From positions 1-64,000 of the forward strand of contig CAJNOI010000127.1 of assembly GCA_905250115.1 (NCBI GenBank): 64,000 nucleotides of DNA, in the 5' to 3' direction. This stretch comes from Adineta steineri (lineage: Eukaryota > Rotifera > Eurotatoria > Adinetida > Adinetidae). Below are positions 22,915 through 34,906 of the stretch, piece after piece. How positions within the stretch are numbered: the first letter of the stretch is position 1; every line of letters starts with the position of its first letter. The notes under the pieces are model-generated. The model made no database searches. It was given only the letters and a program-made list of their open reading frames with translations, and was not told the DNA's origin. The position numbers were made by a program, and so were the translations under genes.

Positions 22915-24095
22915 GATCTATAAAAAGAAAACATTATATATTTAACTTCTTGTTTATAATTTGAACGATATATTATATAATTTTGAATAATCTGACTTAA
23001 AATATTTAATCCTAATATAAATTTCCTTTTCTTGTCATAATCAAGTCAAGTTGATTGACTTACGAGAATAACACAAGATTGATTTATTTTTGTCGAAATA
23101 ATGAAGATTTGATAGCACTATATCGTAATAATATTACTATGCGCAGTCATAGGCGTTTACTTTTTTCTATACGTCTATTATATAAATGTCGAGCAAGAAA
23201 AAAAAATTATGTGTGCGTTTCTTTTTCTTTTACTTCCATCATGCTTTTTATGCGTAGAAGAAACATCAAAATATATTACAAGTTTGTTTTACGCTAACGA
23301 ACAACTATGAATCAACTGAAAAGAGAACGAGAAGAAAAAAACTTGTCTTAATAAGTTCTACGGCGAATAAGGACACATCAACATAAAGAAAAACATAATA
23401 TTTAATGTACTTTTACAAAGAAAAAAAACATCCTGTGTGCATTGAAATAACAAAAAATGGTTACTATTTATTTTCTTCTATATTCAATCTAAACCATCTG
23501 GAAGACAGAATAACGCCGTCAAAAAAATATGAATTTTAAATTTAGAAATAGAATAACTGTGTATATCCTATCAAGATAATCATGATTGTTTTGTGTACAT
23601 GAACAATCAGAGATCATTCATAGATTTTCATCCGCTCGTAAAAGCATATAATTAAACTATGCCATACATGATCATGATAGATGGTGCCACAAAATTTTTT
23701 TAAGATTCAGAAAAATGTGAATTATTCCAGAATCATTTAAAATAAAAATCAAATGAAAATAAATGATGTGGCGGAAGATTTAACAATTTTCGAGGCGCTT
23801 AGAAAATTTTATCTATTTCAACACATAAATCGTAAATACATACGATTCTTCAGGGTGTGGGTGAGAGATTCATATATTACCCTTAACTTATATTTAATTA
23901 TTCAAAAGAAATTATTAATGAATAATGCTTAGAAGCAAAGAATTCAGTAGAAATTGATTATAGAATACAACAAAATTGTTTTATCTTACTACTTGTCTGA
24001 AGTAAAGTTAAATTTAAGGATATTTGCGAACTGCTTTGGAACTATATTTTTTTATGTTAACAATATAAGAAAATTATTTTCCTATTGGTTATTAA
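22915..24095. other. Intergenic, no gene seen
   Basis: Region between the divergent nuclear receptor and S9 peptidase genes, left of a piggyBac-type MITE. Small open frames at 23055-23297 look random. Confidence 0.5.
23848..23886. repeat. Telomere-like G-rich arm
   Basis: G arm CTTCAGGGTGTGGGTGAGAG, with only a weak C-rich partner (TATTACCCTTAAC) beside it. Confidence 0.35.
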
Positions 24096-24674
24096 CCCTC
24101 CGGTGATGTTCGCTTTTTGTCACACGAATGATGTATGTGGATCCAAGTGGACCCACATGTAAATACATAAACAAAACGTGAAATTTCATCTGTAATATAC
24201 TATATAAGATAGATCAAGGTCTATATAATGATCTCTTTTCAGTCATTGATGCATTGATACGCTTCTAGTGTACGTAATATGCTGATTTTTCAGGAAAAGA
24301 AGATTAGGATTATCGTGAGCAAAAGTTAAGAGAATGGTGAAAATATTTCGATAGATAAATAAGGATAGAGAAACACATTATTCCTTACTAGCAGCAACAA
24401 ACTAATCAATCTTCAATGAATAGACCTTAGAAATAATAGATGGTGTACGTAATACGAATTAAAATCATCTATATAACACGAATGTTGTCAGGAGATCCAC
24501 ACTCTAGTTTTTCACTGCTGATAGTTTTGCAAGAAAATTTTATATGATTCTTATGTACCATTAGAAGACTAACGATTAGCGAAAAGATCGCTTCGATTTG
24601 CATAGATCTTGAAGTAAAAAAAAACAAAAAACCACTGTTGTGGGTCTCTTGGGCCCACAAACATCACCGGAGGG
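24096..24674. mobile_element. piggyBac-type non-autonomous element (MITE)
   Basis: 579-bp element flanked by TTAA at 24092-24095 and 24675-24678. Terminal inverted repeats are CCCTCCGGTGATGTT on the left and its reverse complement on the right. A further subterminal inverted motif (GTGGACCCACA and GTGGGTCTCTTGGGCCCAC) lies inside. TTAA target sites and CCC/GGG ends are diagnostic of piggyBac. No transposase is encoded. Confidence 0.85.
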
Positions 24675-24678
24675 TTAA

Positions 24679-25339
24679 TCTCGATGATCGAGTTCTCTAA
24701 AATACAATCAATTTCAACAAAAAATTAATCGTCATAAAAATACGGGATGGTTAGTAATCAAATAATACCGAAGAAAAGATTTTACAACCCTAATGCGATA
24801 TCATATGTAAGACATTCTTCATATTATTTTTCGTATCTATTGAGTGTGACAATAAAATTATAAAAAAAAAAGTATAAGTGAATACAAGAAATTTTTCACA
24901 ATTTATACAGGAATAATAATAAATCTATTATATGATACCAACATGTTGTCTACAAATAGACGAGTATATTTATCAATTTAATACATTGAGAAGAATAGAA
25001 AGAGAATGAAACAGTTCATAAAGGTTAGACTATTTATGTCAATTTTCTCCTGCACTTGCTTATATTAATTTGATTCGTTTTCATTCCCTAGACTGGACTA
25101 TTGTTTTATAGATTTATTTTTCATCACGAATGTATATGTCGAGTTTGATGGATGACTAATACATTTATTCTATGTTGATTCAGCTGCGATAGATAAATGT
25201 TGATACGTGAAGAAATGAAAATTTTTATTTACGAAGGTAAAGTTTTTATCTTTAGTCGATGCTTATGAGAAACATGTGAAGAGTAAGATTCGATATCTCA
25301 TTCATAATAGAATCTATTTATTTTTTAGATCGTTCAGAC
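24679..25339. other. Intergenic upstream of S9 peptidase
   Basis: AT-rich, no gene seen. It probably contains the promoter of the peptidase gene that starts at 25340. Confidence 0.5.
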
Positions 25340-27528
25340 ATGATCCTAAAACATTATTTTATTATTTTATTGTTTATTAATAATGTATCATCCAAGTCAA
25401 AATTTACACTTGATGAATTTTTTAATTATACTACTTTTACATCTTTAACTGTTGCACCTGATGATGGTCAATCAATTCTTATTCAAACATTACATCGTAT
25501 ATGGGATCGAAATATTAATGAAGAACATCTATATTTACATACATTATCAGATAACAACAAAAAATTAATAACAACACAGGGAAGTAGTTTTAAACCGAAA
25601 TGGAAAGGTGACTTGATTGCCTTAATACTTACAAGTAATTCAACAAATCGAGCTAAGAAAGTCAAAACATCTGACGAAGTACAATATATTCATATTTATT
25701 CGATTAGTACAGATCAACTAGTTCCTCTTATGATAGGTAAAGAATCTATTCATACGTTCATTTGGTCGACAACATCGATGAGTATTTATTTTGCAACTCG
25801 TACTCCATGGTCAGAAGAAGATGAAGAAACATATAAAAACGAATGGAAAGATGTTATACAATACCGTGAACAATATCGAGGTGACACTATCTATCGAGCT
25901 GATCTTGAAAATATGACATTAACAAGAATAGTACCATTGGTCAATATCTCATATCGTGTTAATGAATTGATTTGTTCACCTGATGGAAAACAATTAATAT
26001 ATTCGACAAAACCAGCATCATCGAATTTAGAACGTATACACGATTATGAACTATTTTTACTCGATTTGACAAATCCTTCGTTATCGAATCCATTAAAATT
26101 AACAAATAATTCAGCAATTGAAGAAAATTTAAAATGGTCTATTGATGGTTTGGTTTTTTTTACAGTTACCGGTAAAGGATCAGTCGACAGTGAATATGAA
26201 GATAGTCAAGGACGACTTTATCATATAAATATTAGTAACTATCGAATTGAACGTTGGGCAAATCAATTCAAAGGACAAGTAAATGATTACATTCTATTAG
26301 AAGGTGGACGACAAGGTGTAGTTATACTCGGTCAATTAAGTACCGAAACTCAACTTTATAAACAACAATCATTCAGTTCAGAATTAATTAAACAAAATGG
26401 ATGGAATGGAACTTATGAAAATATTGCTACAGCTTCTAGTGGTAATAGTTCAACAATTGTTTTCATTCATTCATCGTATGAACAACCTCAGGAAGTATAT
26501 TTCATTAATAATATTGATCAATTAAATATAGCTTTACCAGTAACTAGCGAAAATAAATTATTTACTAAACGAAATCTACCTAAAGGCAAATCATATCGAT
26601 GGATAAATAAAGATGATAAAATGGAAATTGAAGGAATTCTTTTATATCCACCAGATAAATTTGAAGAGAAAAATTTACCATTATTCGTTCTTATTCATGG
26701 TGGTCCCTACGAAGCAGATACAAATAGTTTTCGTCTTGATTGGTACTATTGTGCAGCTATGATGGCTACTGAAGGTTGGCTTGTTCTACAACCTAACTAT
26801 CGTGGATCAACAGGTCTGTCAGATCTTGTATAATGTAACATATTTAAAATTTTACTTGTTATCTAGGTTATGGTGATGAATTTTTGCGAAGTATTCGATA
26901 TCAAATTGTGTCTAGACCAGCTAAAGATATTTTATATGGTGTCGATGCATTAATACACGATGGTATTGCTGATTATACGAAACTTACCATTGGCGGATAC
27001 AGTTACGGTGCGTATCTAACAAATTGGATTATTACACAAACAACTCGATTTAATGCTGCTCTTTCTGGTGCTGGTGCGTCTGAACATGTTGCTGATTGGG
27101 GATTAACTGACATACCTTTAGCGAGTATTTATATGTTCGGTGGATTTCCATGGCAAGTACCTCATTTGTATCAACAAGAAGCTGCTATATTTCAAATTGA
27201 TAAAGTTCGTACACCCACACATATAGTGGTACCAGGCAGTGATATTCGTGTAGCAACATCAGAGAATTATATATTAGAACGAGCATTAAATTCTCTCGAT
27301 ATTCTAACAAAACTTATTGTATTACCAGATGAACCACATCTTCTTGGAAATAATCCATGGCATGAAAAAATTAAATTACGAGAAGAAATAAGATGGCTAC
27401 AAAAATATGGTCATATTTGTGTGTCTGCATGTAATGAAACTTTTAATTCAGCTTCACATCATACTTACATTCAAATTCATACATTCACCTTTTTTCTATT
27501 AGTTCTTCTTGCTTATTTCAAAAATTAA
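25340..27528 (+). CDS. S9-family serine peptidase (prolyl oligopeptidase / acylaminoacyl-peptidase type)
   Basis: Two exons (25340-26813 and 26867-27528) join in phase 1 (ACA G|GT TAT) to give 711 aa. The N-terminus is a signal peptide (MILKHYFIILLFINNVSSKS). Residues about 30-420 have the repetitive WD-like strands of the S9 beta-propeller (TSDEVQYIHIYS, LICSPDGKQLIYS). The catalytic domain contains LIHGGPYEADT, an oxyanion-hole region (NYRGSTGYGDEFL), the nucleophile motif GGYSYGAY, a likely Asp in VPGSDIRVAT and a likely His in PDEPHLLG. The last 20 residues are strongly hydrophobic (FTFFLLVLLAYFKN), suggesting a GPI-attachment signal or membrane tail. It probably trims peptides at the cell surface or in the secretory pathway. 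The nucleophile elbow GYSYG fits the S9 GxSxG form. Confidence 0.88.
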
Positions 27529-28637
27529 TATCGAGCGAAATCGAAGCACTATAAAAAGTTTTTTCTATTGTATGATTTTTTTATATGTAGAATTATCGAA
27601 GTCAAGATAAAATGAATAAAAAGTACTCATACCCTCACCGATTATAATGAGTCACTATAGACGATACTTTTCTTGACGATCTACTATTTATCTCTATTTA
27701 AGAGTCTTTAACATGCGGAGAACAACTTTCACATTTTTTTCACGCTGTGACTGATCTTTTTTTTCTTTTATTAAATTTGTTTTAATTGTATTCTATAGAA
27801 AAAAATGTATGCATTACAACACTGTCTTGTACCACGTGCGAAATTCATAGGAAAGAAAGAAAGAGAGAAAAAAAAACATCCATACATTATTTTTTTCTTG
27901 CGCATAATGTTTAAAGAAGAAAAAAAGCTACCGTAGTAGACAACTAAGACGTAGGTACTCATCGAGTAGTTCTTTTCTTTTTAGAAAGAATGTGTTTCAA
28001 ATACGATTTATTCTTTATTGTAGACACACGCACAAAAAATATTGTATCGATGTTTGTCCCCTTCTTATTATTTCTTCTCATTTGATATATTGCACTTATC
28101 TTTTTTTTCTTTATTTTATACATCGTATAATACTCTATCCCCTTCTTATTTTTTCATTGTCTATAATGGACGGATATATGGGCGTGTCCTTTGTACAAAA
28201 ACAATGAGATATTCAATGAGGAGATATATAATAAAACGTAATACTATTAGTATTAATATTTTTTTTATTAGAAATCATCACACACATCTCCTATAGATTT
28301 CATTTATTGATAGTATAGGTATCTCCACCATTGCGATGACTCACTATAAATTTCTTATTCAAGTTTCTAGTTTAATTCTGAACAGCGCGTGAGTGCATTC
28401 AGTATATCTAATGAAATCATCAGAGATGAGAGGAAGAAAGAATTTTATTATTTCTTCGTCGTCGTGATAAAATTCAAGGAAATGAGCGAGTAGGATAAAA
28501 GATTAATTTGACGTTACATACGTGAAGGTTATACAGAAAGAGTGGCAGCTTTTTCTCTAACTCATGTATCTATGTAACAAAAATTGTATGCAGAAGACTT
28601 CTATCTTATTATATTTCATTCTTTGTTATAGATTAAC
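27529..28637. other. Intergenic, no gene seen
   Basis: T-rich and A-rich tracts. Overlapping small frames near 27990-28300 are low-complexity and not convincing. The right end holds the 5' region of the next gene. Confidence 0.5.
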
Positions 28638-29663
28638 ATGGTAAATTCAAGTTCTTCGAGTTCTTCAAGTTCTTCGAGTTCTTCAAGTTCTTCAAGTATC
28701 AACGATTTAGATAATATTCCAAAGACTAATTCTAAATGTCCTCCGAAGCCCAACAAAGAAGCACCTCGTATTCGTTACAAAACCTACTATAATAAGACGT
28801 TTACTGTTGCCAATCGTTTCGAAATGTATCAAGTTCACACGATCCACTTACATGGTGTTCATCATTTTTTCTCCGATGCAAACGATCATGATACATCCGA
28901 CACTTCATCACTCGACAAAAGTACTCTATTACGTAGGATCTGTATGGCTTGTTGTGTACGTTATCGTAGACAACGTATAGCAGTTGAAAGACGTCATGAA
29001 CTCGCTGATAATCTAATCATTCAAACATACAATAAAAAACCCGAATTTATTCGTAAATTATTTTCGAAAACAGTCGAAGGTGACGCATTACGAACAACAG
29101 TACGTGCAGTACATCGGGATTTGTATAGTCCAGGATTTTTTCGACGAAAACGTCGTGCATGTTATATGAGAACAGGTCAAGAATTTATTCGTCTTATGGC
29201 AAAAGATGGAGGTGCAATACCAAATGATGAAAAATGTCGTAAACATCAAGAATCAGAAGATGAAGAGATACGAAAACGAAAACAAAGGGCATTTCATTCT
29301 AGTCCAGAATTTACATATACTTTATTGCCCGATGGAGTTTTTCATATTTCACGAGCAGATACTGGACTACGTAATATTGCATCGAAACATGCTTTACAAG
29401 CTTCATGTGAACCAGAAGTCATCTATGCAGGAACGTGTCGATTCGAAAAAAGAGATGACGAAGAAGATATTGTTTTTGTCGTCGATAATGATTCCGGAAC
29501 ATATGCACCAAAAAATAAAAAAGATGAATTAGCACGATTAAAAAGTTTACTAGAATGGAATTTTCGTGGATTAAAAGTAGATGCCAAGATATATGTACCA
29601 CCTGGAATGGACGATAATGAAGATGATGATGATGATGATGATGATGGAAAAGAAAATGCCTAA
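28638..29663 (+). CDS. Protein of unknown function with DNDSGTY motif
   Basis: Single-exon gene encoding 341 aa. It starts with a run of about 16 serines encoded by TTCTTCRAG repeats. A basic central region is rich in Arg/Lys (RRKRRACYMRTGQEF). The C-terminal half has TYTLLPDGVFHISRADTG, then FVVDNDSGTYAPKNKK with ARLKSLLEWNFRGLKV, and the protein ends in a poly-Asp tail (DDDDDDDDGKENA). The DNxSGTY plus leucine-rich plus NFxGL pattern resembles a module I recall from uncharacterised fungal and protist proteins; I cannot name the domain. There is no signal peptide or membrane segment, so a cytosolic or nuclear location is likely. Codon use and length support a real gene. Confidence 0.7.
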   Translation: MVNSSSSSSSSSSSSSSSSSINDLDNIPKTNSKCPPKPNKEAPRIRYKTYYNKTFTVANRFEMYQVHTIHLHGVHHFFSDANDHDTSDTSSLDKSTLLRRICMACCVRYRRQRIAVERRHELADNLIIQTYNKKPEFIRKLFSKTVEGDALRTTVRAVHRDLYSPGFFRRKRRACYMRTGQEFIRLMAKDGGAIPNDEKCRKHQESEDEEIRKRKQRAFHSSPEFTYTLLPDGVFHISRADTGLRNIASKHALQASCEPEVIYAGTCRFEKRDDEEDIVFVVDNDSGTYAPKNKKDELARLKSLLEWNFRGLKVDAKIYVPPGMDDNEDDDDDDDDGKENA

Positions 29664-30609
29664 AGTATTATCATGTATAAAGATGTGTAACGTCAACGTT
29701 TGTCGAATCAAAATTACAATTATTCTCTTTTTCATTAAAAAACATATGTAACTTACTCCTGCATCAATCATTGAAGTCAATGTATTTTCTTTTGTTGTTA
29801 TTAATTTTTTTTTTGTAAAAATTTCTAAATAACAGGTTTCACTGATTATTAAACAGTAAAGAAAACTCTTTCTGATTTTAATTATTTTGTTGGTACAAAT
29901 TAAGTCGTGGATGAGTGTCGCTCTTTTATCCACATCCTCGAATTAATTCGTGTGAGATGAAACACATCTATGTAGATTTATTTGAATTATTTTTTTCATA
30001 AGCAAAATAAATCTCGTTCCGTAGAACTTGAGTAGCTGGATGTGTGTAGAGAAAGAAAAGATTAAAAGTTCATTTGAGTTTACTGGCGAAATGATATTAT
30101 GAACTGTCACTTTTAATATTTCAGATGGAAAAATAGTCAGACGAAATCTCAAATACACTAACGAATGCAACTGGTTATAAAACAACTCGAATTAATTTTA
30201 GTTGTATACGTTGTAGAGAAAAACGAAGAGAATATTATTATATTCTATTTTATTTCTCGATTTAAATCTATAAAAAAAGAATTAATTTTATCTGAAAGAC
30301 AATATTCATGACTATTTCAATTTTCGATAACCGACTGCTGATTAAACTTAAATTTCTCTTCATAATCTTTATTATTGACGGGAAAGAGACATAACGCACC
30401 AACTTTTTTTACGATTTCTCTGAGGAGATGTTCATTACATCCTGAATATCTCATCGTTTAAATGTTAGTTATTCTTCAAATCCTGCAGTATTTGCATATA
30501 AAGATAGATTAAATCTTACAAATAACTTCATTTTTATTTTAGACAACAAAGAAATATTCACCATATAACTATACAGACTTGACAACAACAAAAAAAGAAA
30601 ACATCTAGT
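29664..30609. other. Intergenic, includes GPCR copy B 3' flank
   Basis: From about 30200 rightward it matches the 3' flanks of the other GPCR copies. One telomere-like palindrome lies at 29905-29942. No gene seen. Confidence 0.5.
29905..29942. repeat. Telomere-like palindrome
   Basis: G arm CGTGGATGAGTGTCGCTC and C arm TTATCCACATCCTCGAAT, almost adjacent. Confidence 0.45.
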
Positions 30610-31563
30610 TTATTGACAAAAAAATAAGCGTTTCACTTCTTTTCGAAATGTTTTCAACACATATAAATATGCATAACAACCAGTACAAAATGAAATTTGA
30701 GAAAGAAAAGCTCCTACCAAATTCAGAAAGCTGTTGATTTGTGTTAAACCGGTATTCTGTGCGATCTGGTAATATATAACAACAACTACCACCATTGCAT
30801 TACATACTATGTAGATACAAATATCCACAACTACCATCAGAACAAACTGTCGATCTTTAGAATGAAAGAGTTGTTCGGAGTCCCCTGCTGTATTTCTAGT
30901 GTTCGTTGCTACAGGAGCAATACGTCGCTGACGTACTTTTCGAATATTTTTTGCAGTCCATATACCAAAAATAATCATCAACAAAGGCACTGCAATTGCT
31001 TTGACGAACAATAAATAATAACCCATGAAAATGACGTATGGACCCGCTCGATAATAACACGAAAAATAACCAGGTGCTATTTCTTCGATATCCGTTAGGA
31101 ATAATGCATGACTAGTAAACAACATCCAAAATAATGTTCCACAACCGACACAAATATAAGCTAAGCGACGAGTGCTTCTTTGTCGTGTTCGAGCATTTGA
31201 TGATGTGACTAAAACTCGATCGATTGAAGCTAAAATAAGATAAAAGGCACTGAGAATATCAATTAAATAGGATATGTAATAATAGAAACGGCACATAAAC
31301 AGATTAGATGTAGCTAGATCGATTCCATAGCCAACTTCTAATGTAATGAATAATACTGCGAAAGTAATGTATAATAAATTAGCGATATTCACAGCTATCA
31401 AATAGATGGAACATGGACTTTTACGTAGATTCTTCTGAGTGAAAACAATGAGATTGATGACACAACTGATAATACCAAATACCAATAATATTGGACCACC
31501 GATTCGAAATAAATTTTGTTGTATTGATTGTAACGATGTGAGAAAACCGTCCGACGAAGACAT
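30610..31563 (-). CDS. Rhodopsin-like GPCR, copy B
   Basis: 317 aa with the same architecture as copy A at 780-1733: seven hydrophobic segments, SIDRVL after TM3, the basic loop AKNIRKVRQRRIAP, and helix 8 KTFRKEVKRLFFCQ. In this copy the frame is open another 38 codons upstream (to 31677, MTKSNNYTRF), but the other copies are out of frame there. The conserved start at 31563 is therefore preferred. It lacks introns. It faces the MRH-LRR gene across about 1.75 kb containing a decayed copy of the exon found at 211-444. Confidence 0.85.
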   Translation of the reverse strand: MSSSDGFLTSLQSIQQNLFRIGGPILLVFGIISCVINLIVFTQKNLRKSPCSIYLIAVNIANLLYITFAVLFITLEVGYGIDLATSNLFMCRFYYYISYLIDILSAFYLILASIDRVLVTSSNARTRQRSTRRLAYICVGCGTLFWMLFTSHALFLTDIEEIAPGYFSCYYRAGPYVIFMGYYLLFVKAIAVPLLMIIFGIWTAKNIRKVRQRRIAPVATNTRNTAGDSEQLFHSKDRQFVLMVVVDICIYIVCNAMVVVVVIYYQIAQNTGLTQINSFLNLVGAFLSQISFCTGCYAYLYVLKTFRKEVKRLFFCQ

Positions 31564-32649
31564 GTTACTGTGAGAACAACTTTGATATGTTTGAAAAATG
31601 TTTTTTTTGTTGAATGCAAAACTATTAAATGAAAGAGTAATAATAATGAAGCGGGTATAATTATTTGATTTAGTCATGTCGCAATAATCTGAAAGAAAAA
31701 TAATTAAATCTCACGAACATAGCACAGATATTTTTAGTTCTTTTAATGAGAGTGTAATGATGTTTGTCCCTTTTTATTATTTCTGTCTTACTTATTATTC
31801 TTTTTTATCTTGCTCGTTTATTCTCTATGATGGGCTAGTTTATAAGTATATGCTTTATATGAAAACGATATGATTCAAAATAAGAAGAAATATAATAAAG
31901 TATACTATCATCAACACTAACACTTCTTCTATAAGAAATCGTCATAGAGTGAATATTTAATTGCTACTTCGGATCAGAGTTTAACATGTTCGATAAGAAC
32001 GTGCTTTTCTTTAACACAGATCTACTTCGATTTATATAAAAAAACAACAATTAGTAATAGTCATTCTTTCATTGTTGATTAGTGTACGACACAACTGTAT
32101 GAACATCATCAAATACGTTATCAAGACTTCATGGATCTACAAATGCATTTCAAAGTTAGTGTAAAGTATGGAAGTTATAACTACAATCACCAAAAAATAG
32201 AATTGATTCCAGAAACCGCAAAAGTGAGGAGAGGAGAGGGGAGTGTGCATCCTTTCAATAAATAGAAATTTTCGAATTTCTGTCTATGAAAATAAATAAT
32301 AGCATATGTTGATTTCACAATTCAATACACGTAGAGCTGTTTCCAGCGTGGAAGATAATCTCAAGTTCATGTTCATCTATGAAGATATATAACAATGGAA
32401 AGAGTATCTATTTTTGGTGAGTGTGAAGCTTCATTATTCTTGTATGTCCATACCAATCCCTCAATCTCAGAAATTTTTTGTTTAAGAAGTAGAGGAGTGT
32501 TTCCGGTAAGCTGAATAAAATTCAATGAACACTTCATTTATGTCTAACATCTTAATCAATTTTTTATATCACTCCAACGTAGTCGTATATATTATTTATA
32601 ACATCTTTATTACTGCAACTGAACGATAGAAAAGTTAATATTGATGAAA
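31564..32649. other. Upstream region of GPCR copy B
   Basis: No gene seen. The part next to the GPCR matches the upstream regions of the other copies. Confidence 0.45.
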
Positions 32650-32880
32650 ATTATTCAACAAAATTTTTTAATGTCAACAAATCCTATTCTTATTGAACGA
32701 TATAAAGTAATGGTGTTTACTTAACGTTACAGAAATTTTTTTATCATTATATAAGATAAATCTACATACATAAATAGAGTTCCTTTGATTGCATGTTCAT
32801 ATGCATCACTCTTTATTTCACATAATTCTAAATTATGAAATTGTGTATTCATGAATATTAAATGTAAATCATCACACCGT
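32650..32880 (-). pseudogene. Decayed copy of the exon at 211-444
   Basis: The minus strand encodes DDLHLIFMNTQFHNLELCEI and continues similar to the exon at 211-444 for about 50 codons before the frame is lost. The acceptor AG is changed. Part of the duplicated GPCR block. Confidence 0.55.
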
Positions 32881-33317
32881 GAAGTCATGAATGAAGAAAT
32901 TTTAATTTGGAAACAAATGCAAAGAGATATTCAAATCGTTGACACGCAAATTCAACATTAATTAAATAAATTACGTTGTAATAATATATCATTTCATATG
33001 GTTTATCAATCGAATAATAAGAATACCTTGATGATACTTTTTTTCATAATCAAACAGGTGTGATGATGTCAGAGCTCGACTACTAGAGAGAGTGAAAGCA
33101 TAAGTGAAGAAAAGGTAGATATTCACATTGTCATCCTCACTTATGAATAATATAAAAAAAACACGCTGTTTAAATACAACAGTGAAAAAAAGAAAACTTT
33201 TATCTGTATATAATGATATCATATAAATAACAAATCTTGAAGCTAAGATATATAATAGCTGTATCTCTCATATTTTACTTCATTTTATTTGTCAGAAAAA
33301 GAAAGGTGGTTATTACG
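32881..33317. other. Duplicated flank, matches 39395-39710
   Basis: About 32895-33230 aligns by eye in the same orientation with about 39395-39710, upstream of GPCR copy C. No gene seen. The right edge is the promoter region of the MRH-LRR gene. Confidence 0.5.
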
Positions 33318-34906
33318 ATGATATTTTGGTTAAAGAGTTTCACAAGTCTTTTAGTTGTTCTAACTACATTAGTTATTGCTGATGATCCATGTCGGTTTGA
33401 ACATTCAAAAGGTGTCATAGATTTAAGATCCTTAGCTAGAACTGATGGAAAAGCGGCTTATCCAGATAAAACAGAATCAGCGGGAGCTAATTATTGTACG
33501 TTGATTTTGTTGATATTCTAATAATTATTTTTTGATTATTTCTTGAATATAGTGTATAGTTATAATCCATGTAAACCATTTTCAGAAGTAGGCGATTGTA
33601 TTGATGTAGCTGTTTGTCAAAGTTTGTAACTTTATATTATTTATTTTATTTTGTTTTTTTTGGTATTCTAATTAGTTTCAAGGGATAAAGAAAATGTTTT
33701 TAGTCTTGGTGAGCAAGAAAGTGCCACATGGAATCCGGGTGAAGGTCCAGACGATAGTCCTTCTATTACATATAGATCCGGCATAAGAGAAGCCTCTGTT
33801 ACATTAATTTGTGCAACTAATGAAACCAATAAGTTAGAGGTTTTAGGAGAAGATCCAGAAGATTATTATAAATTTCGTCTAACAAACAAATGTGCCTGTT
33901 GGAATGGATGTGACGGTAAATAAATTTTAGATAAATCTGTTCAATCATTTATTTTATTTCAGGAACTCCACCACAACGAAACTGTACAATCAATGGTTCT
34001 ACTTATACATCGGACAAACAAATTATTCGATCTCTTCCATTCACTGTGTTAATCAATCCACCACAACCTCAACCATCACCACCTACATTTAGTTATGCTA
34101 ATGTCGATAGGAATAGTCATGTAATTGAATTGATTCTAGTGAATATTCCTAATATTCCACTAGCTCTTTTTTGTTTGAGTAATTTGCAAGAACTTTCTAT
34201 TTTTAATTCTCCTAACGTCGTCATTCCTCCTGAAATAAGTCGTCTTTCTTTTTCACTCACATCTTTGATTGTATCCAACATTTCTCAATCGGGTTCTCTT
34301 CCTGTTGAGTTATTTAATTTGGAACTTTTGTCAACATTATCGATTATTAACGGTGGTTTGGAAGTATTGTCAGAAGATGCAAACAAACTGATTTCACTCA
34401 CTCAACTAACACTCGATAAAAATCGTCTAGTTAGTCTACCGTGGGCACTGGGTAACCTATCATCTCTCACATCATTATCTGTTAACGACAATCTTCATCT
34501 TTCTTCACTCGATGTTCTTCATGGATCAACATCACTCAATATCCTTCGAGCATCAAATTGCATGATTAATCATCTTCCTGCCAATATTCCAAATTTACAC
34601 GTAATCGAACTAGATGGTAATCAACTTACATCTCTCGATGGTCTTGACACAACTGCATCACACACTAGTACTTCATTTTCATTTAATAACAACAAAATTG
34701 TATCTATTTCAAGTGTTTCATTAGCAAGAATGGAGATACTTAATTATTTTTATTTATCGAACAATCTACTAACAACATTACCCGATTCACTCTATCTAAT
34801 TAAAGATATGAAGAAACTCGATATTCAAAATAATAATTTTGATGCAAAAGAAAAAGCATGGATTGAAGGAATATTTCGAGTGACAAATACTACTGTTCTT
34901 GTTTGA
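33318..34906 (+). CDS. Secreted MRH-like domain plus leucine-rich-repeat protein
   Basis: Four exons (33318-33495, 33553-33621, 33676-33915, 33963-34906) join in phase 1 throughout to give 476 aa. A signal peptide (MIFWLKSFTSLLVVLTTLVIA) was used to choose the start over an upstream in-frame ATG at 33237. Residues about 23-165 carry a cysteine-patterned domain: DPCRF, GVIDLRSL, YSYNPCKPF, DVAVCQ, and finally FRLTNKCACWNGC. It resembles mannose-6-phosphate-receptor-homology (MRH) lectin domains. Exon 4 encodes a Pro-rich hinge, then about nine leucine-rich repeats (LTQLTLDKNRLVSLP, LHVIELDGNQLTSL). There is no C-terminal membrane segment. It is likely a secreted or lysosomal/secretory-pathway recognition protein. 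A polyadenylation-like AATAAA lies near 34962. Confidence 0.82.
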
